From Chrysaora quinquecirrha (lineage: Eukaryota > Cnidaria > Scyphozoa > Semaeostomeae > Pelagiidae): a DNA stretch of 64,000 bases. The translations under genes were made by a program, and so were the position numbers. The notes under the pieces were generated by a model. It saw only the letters and a list, made by a program, of their open reading frames with translations, ran no database searches and was not told where the DNA came from. This document shows, in pieces, positions 23,401 through 32,649 of the stretch; positions within the stretch are counted from its first letter, which is position 1, and every line of letters starts with the position of its first letter. The DNA lies in assembly GCA_014526335.1 (NCBI GenBank), contig JACTAT010000010.1, forward strand, positions 2,027,943 through 2,091,942. The letters are read 5' to 3'.

Positions 23401-26400
23401 GGGAAAACTTATCGCGCATGCGTTAACTATTCGGCCACAGAAACTGCTGGTGTGAGCACTGGTTGTGTGTTTGCAAACTGTTAAGGTCACTTTTAATGTC
23501 ATAGCTCTTCCTTTTAAGTATGTCTTTCCGCTCCGACCTCCGACTTTTCAACGCTCCCACCACCTGATCATAGTTATTTCATCACTGTACAAACAACGAG
23601 CTATGTGCTGTTTGAAGGGAAAATGGACGAACATTTCAAGAGGCTGTCACCTATACACAGTATTGTTAAACATGTTTCTAGTAGACCTAGAAGCCATAAT
23701 GGATGTTTTCAAAGACTCCCCAGTAGTCCAGAGGGTGAATGGGGAGTGTTACCACCTGAGCTGGGACTTCATGTGACAAACATTTTCTGGGTCACTTTTT
23801 GGCGTAAATTGCGAATCTGGTTGTTGATCGGTGATTCTGGGGGGGGGGGGCTGTTTGGAGATACAGGGATAAGGATACAGTAACCAGAAGTGTCTTCATC
23901 AACGGCAAGGAAACTGTATCTGTGCTCATGGTATAGATCGCCATAGTACCAACAATGAAAAGGCATGTTCAACAAACAATGCTTGATCGTTTGGCCAGTG
24001 CTATAAGGGTCTTATGCTATAATAAAAAAATTACCGTATTGAATTCCGCATCTGTAATGAAAATGATTCCAGTCACTCCATAAAGCTCACGAGACTTTTT
24101 AATTTCACCCACGTCTTTTTCAAATGATGATGACAGACCCTGAATTTCAGAAACAGGAAAAAAAAACTCAATTAATTCTATGAAAAATAAAGAATATATA
24201 AAAAGAAATTAAACATCGTAGTGAAAAATTCGAGATATGATATGGAGTTAACTACCTCGACGCAGAAATTTGATATTACACCGCCATGGAGGCAAGTTGC
24301 TGAGGTCAATGTTTCCAGCTGTAAAGAGGAAAAGTTAGGATTTCCTTAGAATAGTTGTTCAACAAGAGTTTCAATTAAGCAAGGGCTTAAATTATCTACA
24401 GGCACTCCAAGCAGTCTCTGAACGAGCAAAACATCGTATGAGAGAAACTGTTCGGAATCACCTTCCGTAAGATTTCAGTCAACTTGAGCTCTGACCAAAC
24501 GACCAAACACCTGTTGGTCAAACATTTGAGAATTGCTAACCAAGCAATATTTGTCCGTTTTGCCACGTCACAAAACATTTTTTGGAAACCAGAACTCGAT
24601 AAACAATGTTTTTGGAAAACTCAAAAACATTCTCGCTTGATGCGATGCAAATCTGTTTCATCAGCAATGTTTTACAACGTGTACAAATGGTAAAACATTT
24701 GCTTGACATGCAAACTTTAAATGTTTTAAAAACGATGTTTCATCAAGCAGAATTCGCCGAGCGATGTTTTGAAAAACGTTAAGAACATTTTATGATTGCA
24801 TCAAGTGAAAAATGTTTTGAATCAAGGATGGTTGAAGGTGAAGGTGTAATAATGTATTTAACGCCAGTCGCTAGGATCTCAGTAGAAGGTTAACTAATCG
24901 AGACCTCGACCCTGTCTGTGACGCTATCGTGGCTGGGGCTCGAACCCCGACCTCGTTGTGATTCTGACACCACAAGCCAGTTGAATAAGACCACGAAGCC
25001 AAAGAACCTTCAAGGATTGCAGGGCTATTCTGCAAACTTATGAGGAAAATAGACTATCTAACTACTTACACTTTCGATTCCAGTTTCATTCTGCTGACCA
25101 AAAGCATCTAGTCCCATCTTGAATTTGCTTTTCAAAACTTTTGCGTCTATATGTCCATCACTTGGGCCATTTGCTGTGTCTGGAAAACAGACCAGAATTT
25201 TCGAAAAAGCCTTTCTCTCCACGGATTTTCGTTTTGCTGTGTTTGCAATAGCATTGAAAATAGGAAGTGCATCCAAAGGCTTCAACAGCTCTTGCCTGCA
25301 ACGAATAAAATATTCAAGATGATTTGCTTTATCCTCCCCTTCAGGCCCACATGCACCATATAGATATATGATATATGCAATTATAGTTTCCTTTCATCTT
25401 ACTTTTTAGATATAGTAGATTTTTATTTTTATAAAGTTTTGAGCACAGCCCCTGAAAAACAGTATAACCGACTGACGAGGCTACTGTGCATAAAGAATTT
25501 TAAAATGAAATGAAATGAAAAACTATGGTATATAAATCTTTGAAAGAATTAAAGTAGAAAGTTACCTTTCAGATAGTAATCTTTGGTGATATTTTTCGAT
25601 GGCATTTCGATGACGATCTCTTTTCCTTGCCAAACTACAAAATCGAATAAAATACTGACCATAAATAAAATACTTATTCCACATTGATACATAAGACTCA
25701 CACGTGTTTGTGGGACGTCTTAATAGGTTAGCAGATTCTGCAATATCTATAATGGAGAACAATACCTGCTGACAGATGAAACTGTTATTTCTGCACCATT
25801 TTTCAGAAGTATGTATTCAGGTAGATTGGTGCCATGCGTTCTACTTCTGGTTAATGAATTGATAACGTCCGGGGATGATTTTAACGGAGAGCATGCTGGG
25901 AAGTCGTGCAAAGTTTCCCGTATGTGCCTTCGAGTTTGGAATTCTTTTATCCATCTGAAATTAAGAAGAATATAATGCTTTTGCTTTGGTCTGCTTCTGA
26001 CTAAATGAATAAATTGAAGAATGAATGACTGAATGAAAGAATGAATGAATGAATGACTAAATGAAAGGATGAATCAATAAATAAATGAATAAATGAATAA
26101 ATGAATGAATGAAGGAATGAATGAATGAATAAAAGAATGAATGAATAAAGAATGAATGAATGAATGAATGACAGAATGAATGAATAAAAGAATGAATGAA
26201 TTGATTAATAAATGAATGAGGTAAGACAGTTACAATTTAACGATTCTGCTCAACAAACCTTTTCAACAAACGTGATTTTCTGGATGTTATCAATTTATTT
26301 TTTAGAATCTCCAAACTTTCTTTCCGTCGTTTGATTTCATCTTCGATTGTCTCATTGCTAATTTCATGCACTTCTTCTGAGACCTGTTTTTCAATCATTT

Positions 26401-29400
26401 CTCTACCTATTAGTACCGAGGCTTCTGATACGGCAGTTACGAATTTGTGGTGCTTTTCGTCTCTAAAATCAAGAAAACCGTTGAAAAGTTAACGAATCTC
26501 AGAAATTCTGGCAGCTTTGGAATTTATTGTAGCTTGCAGATCCATCTGGAGAGATACCTCCAAATGAAATTTAGCGCCAGTTGTCAGGATCTCAGTAGTA
26601 GGTTAACCAATCGAGATCTTGACACTGGCAGTGACGCTGCCCTAGCTGGAGCTCGAATCCGAACTTCGTTGAGCTGCTGAAACCACCAGGCAACTGGATT
26701 AGGCCACAAAACCTTCAGCTTACTGGATATATGCGTTACTTAGCTATGTACTCAAGAAGCCCCAACCGCAAGGCCCTGGCCAAAAGATCAAACATCTTCG
26801 GTGAAACATTTTCTTCAGATTTGCTTCACAAGAAATGTTTTATCATTTGGCCACGTCCGAAACATTGTTTGGCAAGCAAATTTTAGATGTCTGACCAACA
26901 GTGCTTGATCGTTTGGCCAGGGCTTTACGACGTTGTGGAGACCATGCTTAATAGAAGAGATTAAAAGTCATACCTAAAAGCTTTCATATCCATTTCTCTT
27001 GCAAACATGTTTGGCGAAAAATGTTTTGCGACGTGGCCCATCGGTCAAACATTTTGCTTGACTGGCAAATTTCAGATCTTTGGCTAACAATACATGATCG
27101 TTTGGCCAGGGTATGACGGTGTTATGGAAAACAGGCTTAAGAGAAGAAATTAAGCGTCATACCTAAAAGCTTCAATAGCGATTTCCCTTGCAAAATCAGC
27201 AACATTTTGGCCAATTATCGTTCGTGTTGTTTCTGTTGCTAGTTGAAAAAGTAGCATTCGATTTTGCTCATTTTGTCTACAAAAGAAAAGAACAAATACT
27301 GAGATAACTAGAAAAGTATCAGGTGGACTAATATTAGTAATAACATCACGTCTCATTTAATGAGAAATACTGCAGCAAATAATTCTTGAGATATCAGTGA
27401 CGGATTTAACAATTGACACGGTAAAGAACATCCCTTAAAATATGAAATTTTGGGCCTCAGAATTCAACTGCTTTTTAAGAAAACAACAATTTCCCTGAAG
27501 ATCCCGTGGGATTTTACAAGTCGGTCATCTTGAGGTTCTTATTCAAGAGAAGATGTAACCACGTGGTAAGACGATCATCTCATGATCGTGAGATAGTGGA
27601 TTCGAATCTCGACAGGATCGTTTTCCACCTCAGTCAACTCAGCTGTCCATCCTTCCGAGGTCGGTTTAAGAGTACCCAGGGTATTTGCTCTAGAATACCA
27701 CCCTAGAATATCTTAAAAATAATGCACCGAATACAGAAAAAGTTTAAGAACGATTCAACATATAAGAAGCACCTTTTCATCTCTTCTGCGCAACTCTCAG
27801 AAACCAGCTCTCTTACTGTGGGCGACATTACTTCAGCCAGCAAATCTTCTGAGATTCTACTAATCTAAAATGAAAATAATAGACCATTTACAACCCAGAG
27901 ATATAATCCTATTAATCATTTTCCCCTCCCTTCTACTGAATAACACCTCGCAGAGTCTGTAATGACTACATAAAACAGTTTAGTTCAGGTCTTAGTGTTA
28001 GTTTTGGGCGCAGAAGGTGTCTTTACCTGCAACAATTCGCTTCTCCAAGCAACCAAGCAGTTAAGAAAAACTGAACACATGACATACCATAATATTTGAC
28101 TCTGTTTCTTCTCGAGCCAATTCTCTTATTTCCGAGGAGATCGTTTCAAGGAGAAGATCATCCAACATTTCATACCCAATTTTCATTGCTTGCTCGGCCT
28201 AAAAAGATAAAAAGGCAATTTAGGACCACTTTGTAAGACCGGTTTAAGGTCGTGTCGAATGTAAAACCTGTGACTTTGACTTTATATGTAGTTAGTGTTG
28301 CGTCGAACCTAATTAGAGGTGAAATTGTTTGTTTTTTAATGAAATTAAATAAAAGTTATGTTAAATTCAATTCAGGTTAGATGGAAGTTGATGACAAATG
28401 GCAAAAAAATCGACCAAAATGTGCCTATATAAAGCAACGACGCATCAATGTCGAACTTGTGAATTAGTTTATTAGGCCGGTTCTGTGTAGATAGAAAGTG
28501 TTCGTATTCTCACTTAGAGTCTTCAATTAATTCTATTGGTCTTCTAACTGTATCTCGTCAGCTGATTGGTGTATACAACACAATACGAATCTAGCTTCAC
28601 CTGGTGCATTTCGATCCACATCTGGGTAAAATTTTCACCCTAGTCAATTTTTACGGTCTGTTTCTGACGTTGATAGTTTGAGGAGTGTCAGACGAAAAAA
28701 GCTTTTTAAGAGTGCCCAGAGATGTTTGCGCTGTTTATCGCAATTGGGATTAAAGACATTAAAAGAGCTAAAATCTTACCTGTTCGACTGTATCTGTAGC
28801 CAAATCAAGAACCTCTCGGGCAACTACAGAACTGATTAGATCAACTGTCACTTGGCCTACATCCTTGAAAAGCAAAATTAAACAAGGGTTTAAAAAGGGT
28901 TTAAAAAGGGGTTTGGTCTTCCAGCTGAGCGAAGGCATGGTTAGGATAGGAAAAATCAATAAGTCTAAACCAGTAGCATACCTGTCTGGTAACTTTTATA
29001 GCAGCAGTAGATACAGTTGTGGCATCGGTATTAGGAGGCATCACATCAGTTTCTTGTTGCTGTATGCCTGACAGTGCAAGTTCGTGGTATTTTCCAATGT
29101 ATTTTCCTTGATCATCGAAGCTTATCGTTGGTCTGCAATCAATTGTAGCTGGCAAAGGTTTACCATTTACTACCTGAAAACAGCAAAGGCAGAAAGCAGT
29201 TGATTCCACGAAGAAATGAGAGTGAATCTGAGGACCTAACCCTGACATAAGACCATTTCGAATAATAAAAACAATATTTAGAAAATTAAAACTTGCTCTT
29301 GGGATTTTGCAGGACGAGGTAGTTTCTTGTTCTGTAAGCAGAGACCATGGATCTTTGGGTGAATTGACTCTTACGTTTTTCTGGACGAAGGCGATGAATG

Positions 29401-31092
29401 GTTTTTTAAGTCATGTCTGCTCCTTCAAAGGAAAGGAGGTCTCGTATCGAGAGCCATTGAGGAGTCCAAGCATCTTTGTATTGAGGAGTCCAAGCATCTT
29501 GGCATTTATTAGAAGAGGGCGTTTAATATAGGTGAAGGTTAACTAATCGAGATCTTGATCCAGGCTGTGACGCTACCGTGGCTGGGCTCGAACCCTGACC
29601 ACACTGAGCTCCTGACACCCCGAGCCAGCTGGATTACACCAATAAGCCACAGCACCTTCAAACCGTCAAAGAACAAAAATGGGCCTTTTCTTACCAAATT
29701 CCAGTTTAAGAGACAGCGTTTATGAGAAAGCAGTCTATAAAGGAGTGGGCTTCTTATCGGAATAAAACGGTACTTGGCACACATACCTCTCCAAATTTGC
29801 AAGTGCGTTTTCTTTCTATTGCTCCAGATCGAACTGGCAGAAAACTCGTTTCTGGCTCTTCATAAGATGATTTACTGAAATAAACCATTCCTTCGTCTAC
29901 TTGAAAACCATAATGTAGACAGAACTCAGAGATCTGTAAAAAATAAGGCATAAATTCAGTTTATAAGTTCAGTGTTCAAAGCTATATTTTATAAGGAGAA
30001 CACTTCAGGGATATTGAAAAGCTATTAGATCTCCCGGGAACATCTTTCATGTTGGAAATTTTGGAAGGGGTGAGTTTGCTAGATAGAGAGCTATGTAAGA
30101 GCAGAGAGGTTAATCAAAACTAAAACAGCCTGATGATACAGATAAGGGTACTTATTTTGAGGTTTCTTAAAAGAGGGACGTATTGGAGAAAGGAGCCTTT
30201 CTGGAACTTTTACAGTAAGCTATGTCTTTGCATTTGCAAGAATGACGCTTAATAATAGCACGTATTCTTTTAAGGAGTAACAGAGACAACCCCCGTGAAA
30301 GTACAACATATCTAATATGATCCATCAACGGATTACTGATGTCTGTCCGGGGGTTATGTCACTATCTCTTACCTCATCTTCTTCGTCAATGGCAAACAGC
30401 CTTGCGATGTCATTCAGTGGGATTGGCACTGGCTTATTTACAGCTCCATATGCTCTGTTCATCAGCAGAAGGCCTTTTGATCGAATCTGTTTGCATATGG
30501 AAAAAGAATAACACGATTATAAAGTACTGTTAAAGCTCGTAGAAATTGATGTGTTTTTAAAGTTGCTGGCAACCTGAGGCAGCAAAAAACGGACACGCTT
30601 CTCTCCAAACAATGATATTCCAGAGCAAATACCATGAGATAACAATTGACAATACCGACAAGGACAAAAACCTGAGCAGAATGAAGGCGTATGGAAGTGA
30701 TACCGGCGAGATTCGAGTCCATCACCCTGCCCAAATGAGTCAGATCATGTCTTGATCAATCGGTAAAGTCAGCCGGGCACAACATGGATCTGGAGAAACA
30801 TTTATCAAACGAGACTGATAGACCAGAAAACTTGAAATGTGTAGTCATTGTATAAATCATGGTATTAGAAAATGAACTGAAAAATGGAAGGATTTGAATT
30901 ACAGATAGGCATTAGCATTAGCATACCTGATTAAAGTAGCGCTGCATAATGCATGCCATGAGATATGATGCCATACTGCAAGACAATACAATACACTTAA
31001 TTATGAGAAATATACCTATGACTCAAATCATGTAATAGAATGCAAAATGTGGTCTTTAAACTCACCCAAGCAGCTTGAAAATCTGACATAAT
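14495..31092 (-). CDS. MCM3AP: MCM3AP/GANP, TREX-2 mRNA-export scaffold, 5'-incomplete
   Basis: GANP is the large SAC3-family scaffold of TREX-2, which joins transcription to mRNA export at the nuclear pore with PCID2, ENY2, centrin and DSS1. About 27 coding exons are seen. Their translation follows vertebrate GANP in order from the second half of the SAC3 domain to a helical C-terminus. All joints keep phase except two: 24035-24139 to 22441-22667, and 18213-18491 to 17401-17521. Each is off by one base, so a micro-exon is missing or an assembly base is wrong. The N-terminal FG-like region, RRM and first half of SAC3 are absent because the reading enters the N gap at 31093. Introns carry many MITEs and SINEs. 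The protein ends ...RFKDVLNS followed by TGA. Confidence 0.92.
15445..15500. repeat. Short dispersed repeat (CTACATGTAGGTTCC)
   Basis: TTCTACATGTAGGTTCCTATTAAAGTGGTTCT with an AT-rich tail recurs at 55660-55712. It lies in an MCM3AP intron. The full extent is unclear. Confidence 0.5.
16128..16187. repeat. Foldback hairpin in MCM3AP intron
   Basis: Left arm CCCATCATCGGGCAATGAG and right arm CTCATTGCCCGATAATGGG pair over about 19 bp with one mismatch and enclose a loop of about 16 nt. It lies inside intron 15776-16364. Confidence 0.75.
16557..17170. repeat. MITE-like family M1, intronic cluster
   Basis: M1 is built of inverted and direct blocks: CAAACATTG, TTGAAATTTGCTTG, CAAGCAATGTTT and GGCCACGTCA. 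Termini resemble CCTGGCCAAACGATCAAACATTG and its complement CAATGTTTGATCGTTTGGCCAGG. This copy is about 600 bp with several internal modules and no ORF. Confidence 0.8.
18127..18212. other. MCM3AP intron material, nothing recognised
   Basis: The interval 17522-18212 should hold a small exon if the phase conflict between neighbouring exons is real. I could not place one with confidence; this right-hand part shows only non-coding sequence. Confidence 0.3.
20440..20592 (-). repeat. tRNA-derived SINE, family S1
   Basis: On minus it starts GTGGCATCGTGGTTTAATCC (A-box-like TGGTTTAATCC) and has a diverged B box (GGGGATCCGAGCCC). The S1 body follows: TCGAGATCTCGATTAG, then ACTGAGGCCCTAGCGACATG. It ends TTCACCTTCACC. 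Confidence 0.8.
21205..21495. repeat. MITE-like family M1 copy
   Basis: It starts AAACATTGTTTGTCAAACATTTGAAATTTGCTTG and ends AACAATGTTGGATCGTTTGGCC, so it has M1 termini. It lies in the MCM3AP intron between exons 21095-21168 and 21603-21690. Confidence 0.8.
21603..21690 (-). other. MCM3AP: MCM3AP exon with a decayed tandem duplicate
   Basis: The functional exon encodes LTTSLAAMIRKTPKFPGLKT and ends FLEE with donor G|GTAGCT; phases fit both neighbours. The adjacent upstream duplicate at about 21940-22023 lost frame. Confidence 0.85.
21825..21895. repeat. MITE-like family M1, short copy
   Basis: GCCCTGGCTAAACAGTCAAACAAGCAAATTTC to AACAATGTTTGATCGTTTTGCCAGGGC is a nearly complete pair of M1 termini with almost no interior. 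It separates the real exon from its decayed duplicate. Confidence 0.75.
21940..22110 (-). pseudogene. Decayed duplicate of MCM3AP exon plus flanking intron
   Basis: Minus-strand CTAATACTAACTCC...CCCCGAAATTTCCAGGACTTA copies exon 21603-21690, and the flank 22024-22110 copies 21691-21780 (ATGAAAATTTT.TCA and TTATCCATA.TGGTACTGAAT). The copy has one base less in the A/C run, which shifts frame, and its donor is lost (CATCAAGTAATTG). Confidence 0.82.
22155..22420. repeat. MITE-like family M1, two adjacent copies
   Basis: Copies run from GGCTCTGGCCAAACGGTAAAACATT to GTTTGGTCGCTTGGCCAGGG and then from CCAAGCGGCAAAAGATTG to GTTTGATCTCATGACAAGGGC. They sit just 3' of exon 22441-22667. Confidence 0.75.
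22693..22930 (+). repeat. tRNA-derived SINE, family S2
   Basis: A tRNA-like head reads GGCGTGGCCCAGTGGACAAG, then GTGAATTCAAATCTCGTC (B-box-like). The body CAACTCAGCTGTCCATCCTT and CCGAGGTCGGTGAATGAGTA follows, with the tail CTGTGTTAACAAATAAAGTTTGCTTGCTTGC. A second copy is at 27552-27705. Confidence 0.75.
22931..23950. other. Large MCM3AP intron segment without recognised content
   Basis: This part of the intron 22668-24034 has ORFs of up to 103 codons on both strands, none with a family I recognise, and a G10 run near 23841. It may hold a decayed mobile element. If the phase conflict between exons 24035-24139 and 22441-22667 reflects a missing micro-exon, it should lie in this intron. Confidence 0.4.
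23955..24005. repeat. MITE-like family M1 fragment
   Basis: The right terminus only: TTCAACAAACAATGCTTGATCGTTTGGCCAGTGC. The left part is missing. Confidence 0.6.
24385..24830. repeat. MITE-like family M1 copies
   Basis: Repeated M1 blocks such as CTGACCAAACGACCAAACACC, CAAGCAATATTTG, GCCACGTCACAAAACATT and AAAAACATTCTCGC. The order is scrambled and the right terminus is diverged. Confidence 0.7.
24834..25003 (-). repeat. tRNA-derived SINE, family S1
   Basis: Minus strand: TGGCTTCGTGGTCTTATTCAACTGG head, B box GGGGTTCGAGCCCC, then CACGATAGCGTCACAGAC and GGGTCGAGGTCTCGATTAG, with the TTCACCTTC end. This is the best-preserved B box in the window. Confidence 0.85.
26000..26222. repeat. (GAAT)n microsatellite in MCM3AP intron
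   Basis: Imperfect GAATGAATGAATAAAT repeats over about 220 bp between exons 25766-25954 and 26259-26462. The right end is 37 bp from the donor site of the next exon. Confidence 0.95.
26565..26715 (-). repeat. tRNA-derived SINE, family S1
   Basis: Minus strand: GGCCTAATCCAGTTGCCTGG head, B box GGATTCGAGCTCC, then GGCAGCGTCACTGCC, TCAAGATCTCGATTGGTTAA and CTGAGATCCTGACAACTGG. Confidence 0.8.
26770..26935. repeat. MITE-like family M1 copy
   Basis: GCCCTGGCCAAAAGATCAAACAT to GTGCTTGATCGTTTGGCCAGGGC: both termini present, about 165 bp. This is one of the cleanest full copies. Confidence 0.85.
26936..27015 (-). pseudogene. Decayed duplicate of the 3' end of MCM3AP exon 27163-27276
   Basis: Minus strand TTTGCAAGAGAAATGGATAT, then GAAAGCTTTTAGGTATGACT copies the real exon end TTTGCAAGGGAAATCGCTAT, then TGAAGCTTTTAGGTATGACG, including donor and following intron. 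Only the last ~40 exon bases are kept. An M1 element lies between the copies. Confidence 0.8.
27016..27115. repeat. MITE-like family M1 copy, short
   Basis: GTTTTGCGACGTGGCCCATCGGTCAAACATTTTGCTTGACTGG to ACATGATCGTTTGGCCAGGG. It lies between the exon duplicates. Confidence 0.7.
27552..27705 (+). repeat. tRNA-derived SINE, family S2, partial
   Basis: GTGGTAAGACGATCATCTCATGATCGTGAG, then TGGATTCGAATCTCG (B box) and CAACTCAGCTGTCCATCCTT, CCGAGGTCGG and GTACCCAGG. The 3' part is missing compared with the copy at 22693-22930. Confidence 0.75.
28485..28745. repeat. Dispersed repeat D1, copy in MCM3AP intron
   Basis: Aligns in the same orientation with 11815-12080. It ends within about 35 bp of the donor of exon 28780-28863. 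Confidence 0.7.
28780..31092 (-). other. MCM3AP: MCM3AP exon block 1: SAC3 domain end and linker
   Basis: Exons are 31066-31092 (cut by the gap), 30927-30975, 30373-30486, 29787-29933, 28982-29173 and 28780-28863. Key stretches are IFKLLGMASYLMACIMQRYFNQ, then LLMNRAYG, ISEFCLHYGF, the EEPETSFLPVRS patch, KFGEVVNGKPLP and DDQGKYIGKY. The FC.HYGL...EP...GEVVNG.PLP...KYIG order is that of vertebrate GANP just after the PCI-like fold, which binds PCID2/DSS1. Joints from 30486 to 28780 are all phase 0. Confidence 0.92.
29531..29655 (-). repeat. tRNA-derived SINE, family S1, partial
   Basis: Minus: GTGGCTTATTGGTGTAATCC, CAGCTGGCTCGGGGTGTCAG, B box GGGTTCGAGCCC, CACGGTAGCGTCACAGCC, TCAAGATCTCGATTAGTTAA. 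The 3' body is shortened. Confidence 0.85.
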
Positions 31093-31592
31093 NNNNNNNN
31101 NNNNNNNNNNNNNNNNNNNNNNNNNNNNNNNNNNNNNNNNNNNNNNNNNNNNNNNNNNNNNNNNNNNNNNNNNNNNNNNNNNNNNNNNNNNNNNNNNNNN
31201 NNNNNNNNNNNNNNNNNNNNNNNNNNNNNNNNNNNNNNNNNNNNNNNNNNNNNNNNNNNNNNNNNNNNNNNNNNNNNNNNNNNNNNNNNNNNNNNNNNNN
31301 NNNNNNNNNNNNNNNNNNNNNNNNNNNNNNNNNNNNNNNNNNNNNNNNNNNNNNNNNNNNNNNNNNNNNNNNNNNNNNNNNNNNNNNNNNNNNNNNNNNN
31401 NNNNNNNNNNNNNNNNNNNNNNNNNNNNNNNNNNNNNNNNNNNNNNNNNNNNNNNNNNNNNNNNNNNNNNNNNNNNNNNNNNNNNNNNNNNNNNNNNNNN
31501 NNNNNNNNNNNNNNNNNNNNNNNNNNNNNNNNNNNNNNNNNNNNNNNNNNNNNNNNNNNNNNNNNNNNNNNNNNNNNNNNNNNNNNNNNNNN
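31093..31592. other. Assembly gap (500 N)
   Basis: Exactly 500 unknown bases interrupt the SAC3-domain exon of MCM3AP. The round number suggests a placeholder length. The right flank 31593-31750 has an open minus-strand reading (KLVSRLKIEASKRHCLPS) that I cannot assign to MCM3AP or any family. Confidence 0.95.
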
Positions 31593-31764
31593 AAAACCCG
31601 GTTACCAGCAAGCAATGCATCTTGTCCAAAAGAAATAAAAAAGGCCCTGTTGGCAGGAAAATAGACAAGAACAGAAGAAGGGAGACAATGTCTCTTTGAA
31701 GCTTCGATCTTTAATCTGGAGACCAATTTAGCAGCAGCAGTTCGTGGGGCCTTAAAAATCAGTC

Positions 31765-32075
31765 ACTAAGGCCCTGACTAAACGATCAAACATTTTTTGT
31801 CAAACATTTGAAATTTGCTTGCCAAACAAAATGCCTCACCGTTTTACCATGTCACGAAAAATTGCTTGTCAAACATTTCCTGCTTGAAATGTAAAACATT
31901 GCTTGTCAAACATTTTCTGCTTGAAATATTTTTGAACTATTTCAAAACCATTGTGCAGCAAATTTACCTTATTCTTGTTTGGCAAGCACTATTTTGTGAC
32001 GTAGTCAGACAGTCAAACATTGCTTGGAAAACAAATCTCAAATGTTTGACCAACAAGTTTGTGCAGGCCCTCGCA
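31765..32075. repeat. MITE-like family M1 copy beside the gap
   Basis: GGCCCTGACTAAACGATCAAACATT, then internal TTGAAATTTGCTTG, CATGTCACG, and repeated TGCTTGTCAAACATTT. The right end reads AAATGTTTGACCAACAAG. Such repeats are likely causes of the assembly break. Confidence 0.8.
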
Positions 32076-32169
32076 GTATCACAGAATCTCATAAAATATC
32101 CTCATGGTTAAGCATTTTCGATTCATGAAAAATCATTTCAAAATATATACAGCGTATGAAATTTTGGTA

Positions 32170-32355
32170 TACTTACATTGTTAAGATATTCTTATGCGCG
32201 ACAAATTTGTAGCAAGAGACACGCAAATGCTTCTGGGAGACAACAGAAACATTTCTTGTCTCAGCGACATGCAAATGCCTCGGGGGACATTTTGCTCCCT
32301 TGTCACTTGCATGTTTGTCGCTTGTCATGCGCGACATGTCTCCTAGTTGAACCAT
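32170..32355. repeat. MITE-like family M2
   Basis: M2 hallmarks: CGCGACAAATTTGTAGCAAG, GACACGCAAATGCTTCTGGGAGACA, TTTCTTGTCTCAGCGAC, ATGTTTGTCGCTTGTC and GCGACATGTCTCCTAGTT. It lies just 3' of ENKD1. Confidence 0.8.
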
Positions 32356-32649
32356 AACTTAACGGTCACCAGCCTGGAGGTATTATGTAAAGAGGTATTA
32401 GTTAACAAAGTATTAACCGAATTCGATTCTCCACCCAATCGGGTCATATAGTACACTATTTTTTTATAAGAACCAGGTATTCATTTATAAGAATCGGAAT
32501 TTGTTATGTTTTTGTGCGTCTCAAGGTCCCAATTTCCTTGGATCCCCATATCTATCCCTTGTCCCTATAATTTACGAGTTGAAATCACATGTACAATGGT
32601 ACAGGAGATAGACGGGGCTTTTTTGCTGTTGTTTACATTAAAAAGTTGT

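Larger units (their letters stand above)
14495..24318 (-). other. MCM3AP: MCM3AP exon block 3: C-terminal GANP-specific region
   Basis: Exons are 24256-24318, 24035-24139, 22441-22667, 21603-21690, 21095-21168, 20255-20378, 19403-19504, 18842-18941, 18213-18491, 17401-17521, 17270-17352, 16365-16491, 15640-15775, 14695-14807 and 14495-14546. Recognisable stretches are SQDPNAIIELYNGVLDHL, ISWPSKS, DLNWNSNETFLKL, and FPWDSVIEEC to FEKEYRLYRPAFAWIEAARAL. They match GANP IIELFNSVL, ISWP, LHWNS and the segment ending SWEQAR. In vertebrates this part was described as MCM3-associated acetyltransferase; catalysis is debated. The tail contains a coiled coil, ASILKQLQKKQKLLDESL. Confidence 0.88.
25070..28198 (-). 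other. MCM3AP: MCM3AP exon block 2: long-helix (CID, centrin-binding) region
   Basis: Exons are 28088-28198, 27773-27864, 27163-27276, 26259-26462, 25766-25954, 25566-25634 and 25070-25295. The product is acidic and basic amphipathic helix (ELAREETESNIM, EIKRRKESLEILKNK), then R-rich helix ending LLKRWIKEFQTRRHIRETLHDFPA. In yeast Sac3 and GANP the equivalent long helix carries Cdc31/centrin and Sus1/ENY2. ARKRDRHRNAIEKYH and ILVCFPD follow, as in GANP (the FWKL...LPD segment). All joints keep phase. Confidence 0.88.

Noticed and set aside
24834..25003. Possible tRNA gene from GGGGTTCGAGCCCC
   Set aside because: The same sequence recurs in a SINE family with a common non-tRNA body; it is a tRNA-derived SINE.
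31028..31726. 223-232 codon minus ORFs spanning the gap
   Set aside because: Most of the length is N. The true coding part is only 31066-31092, in another frame set by the splice phase.
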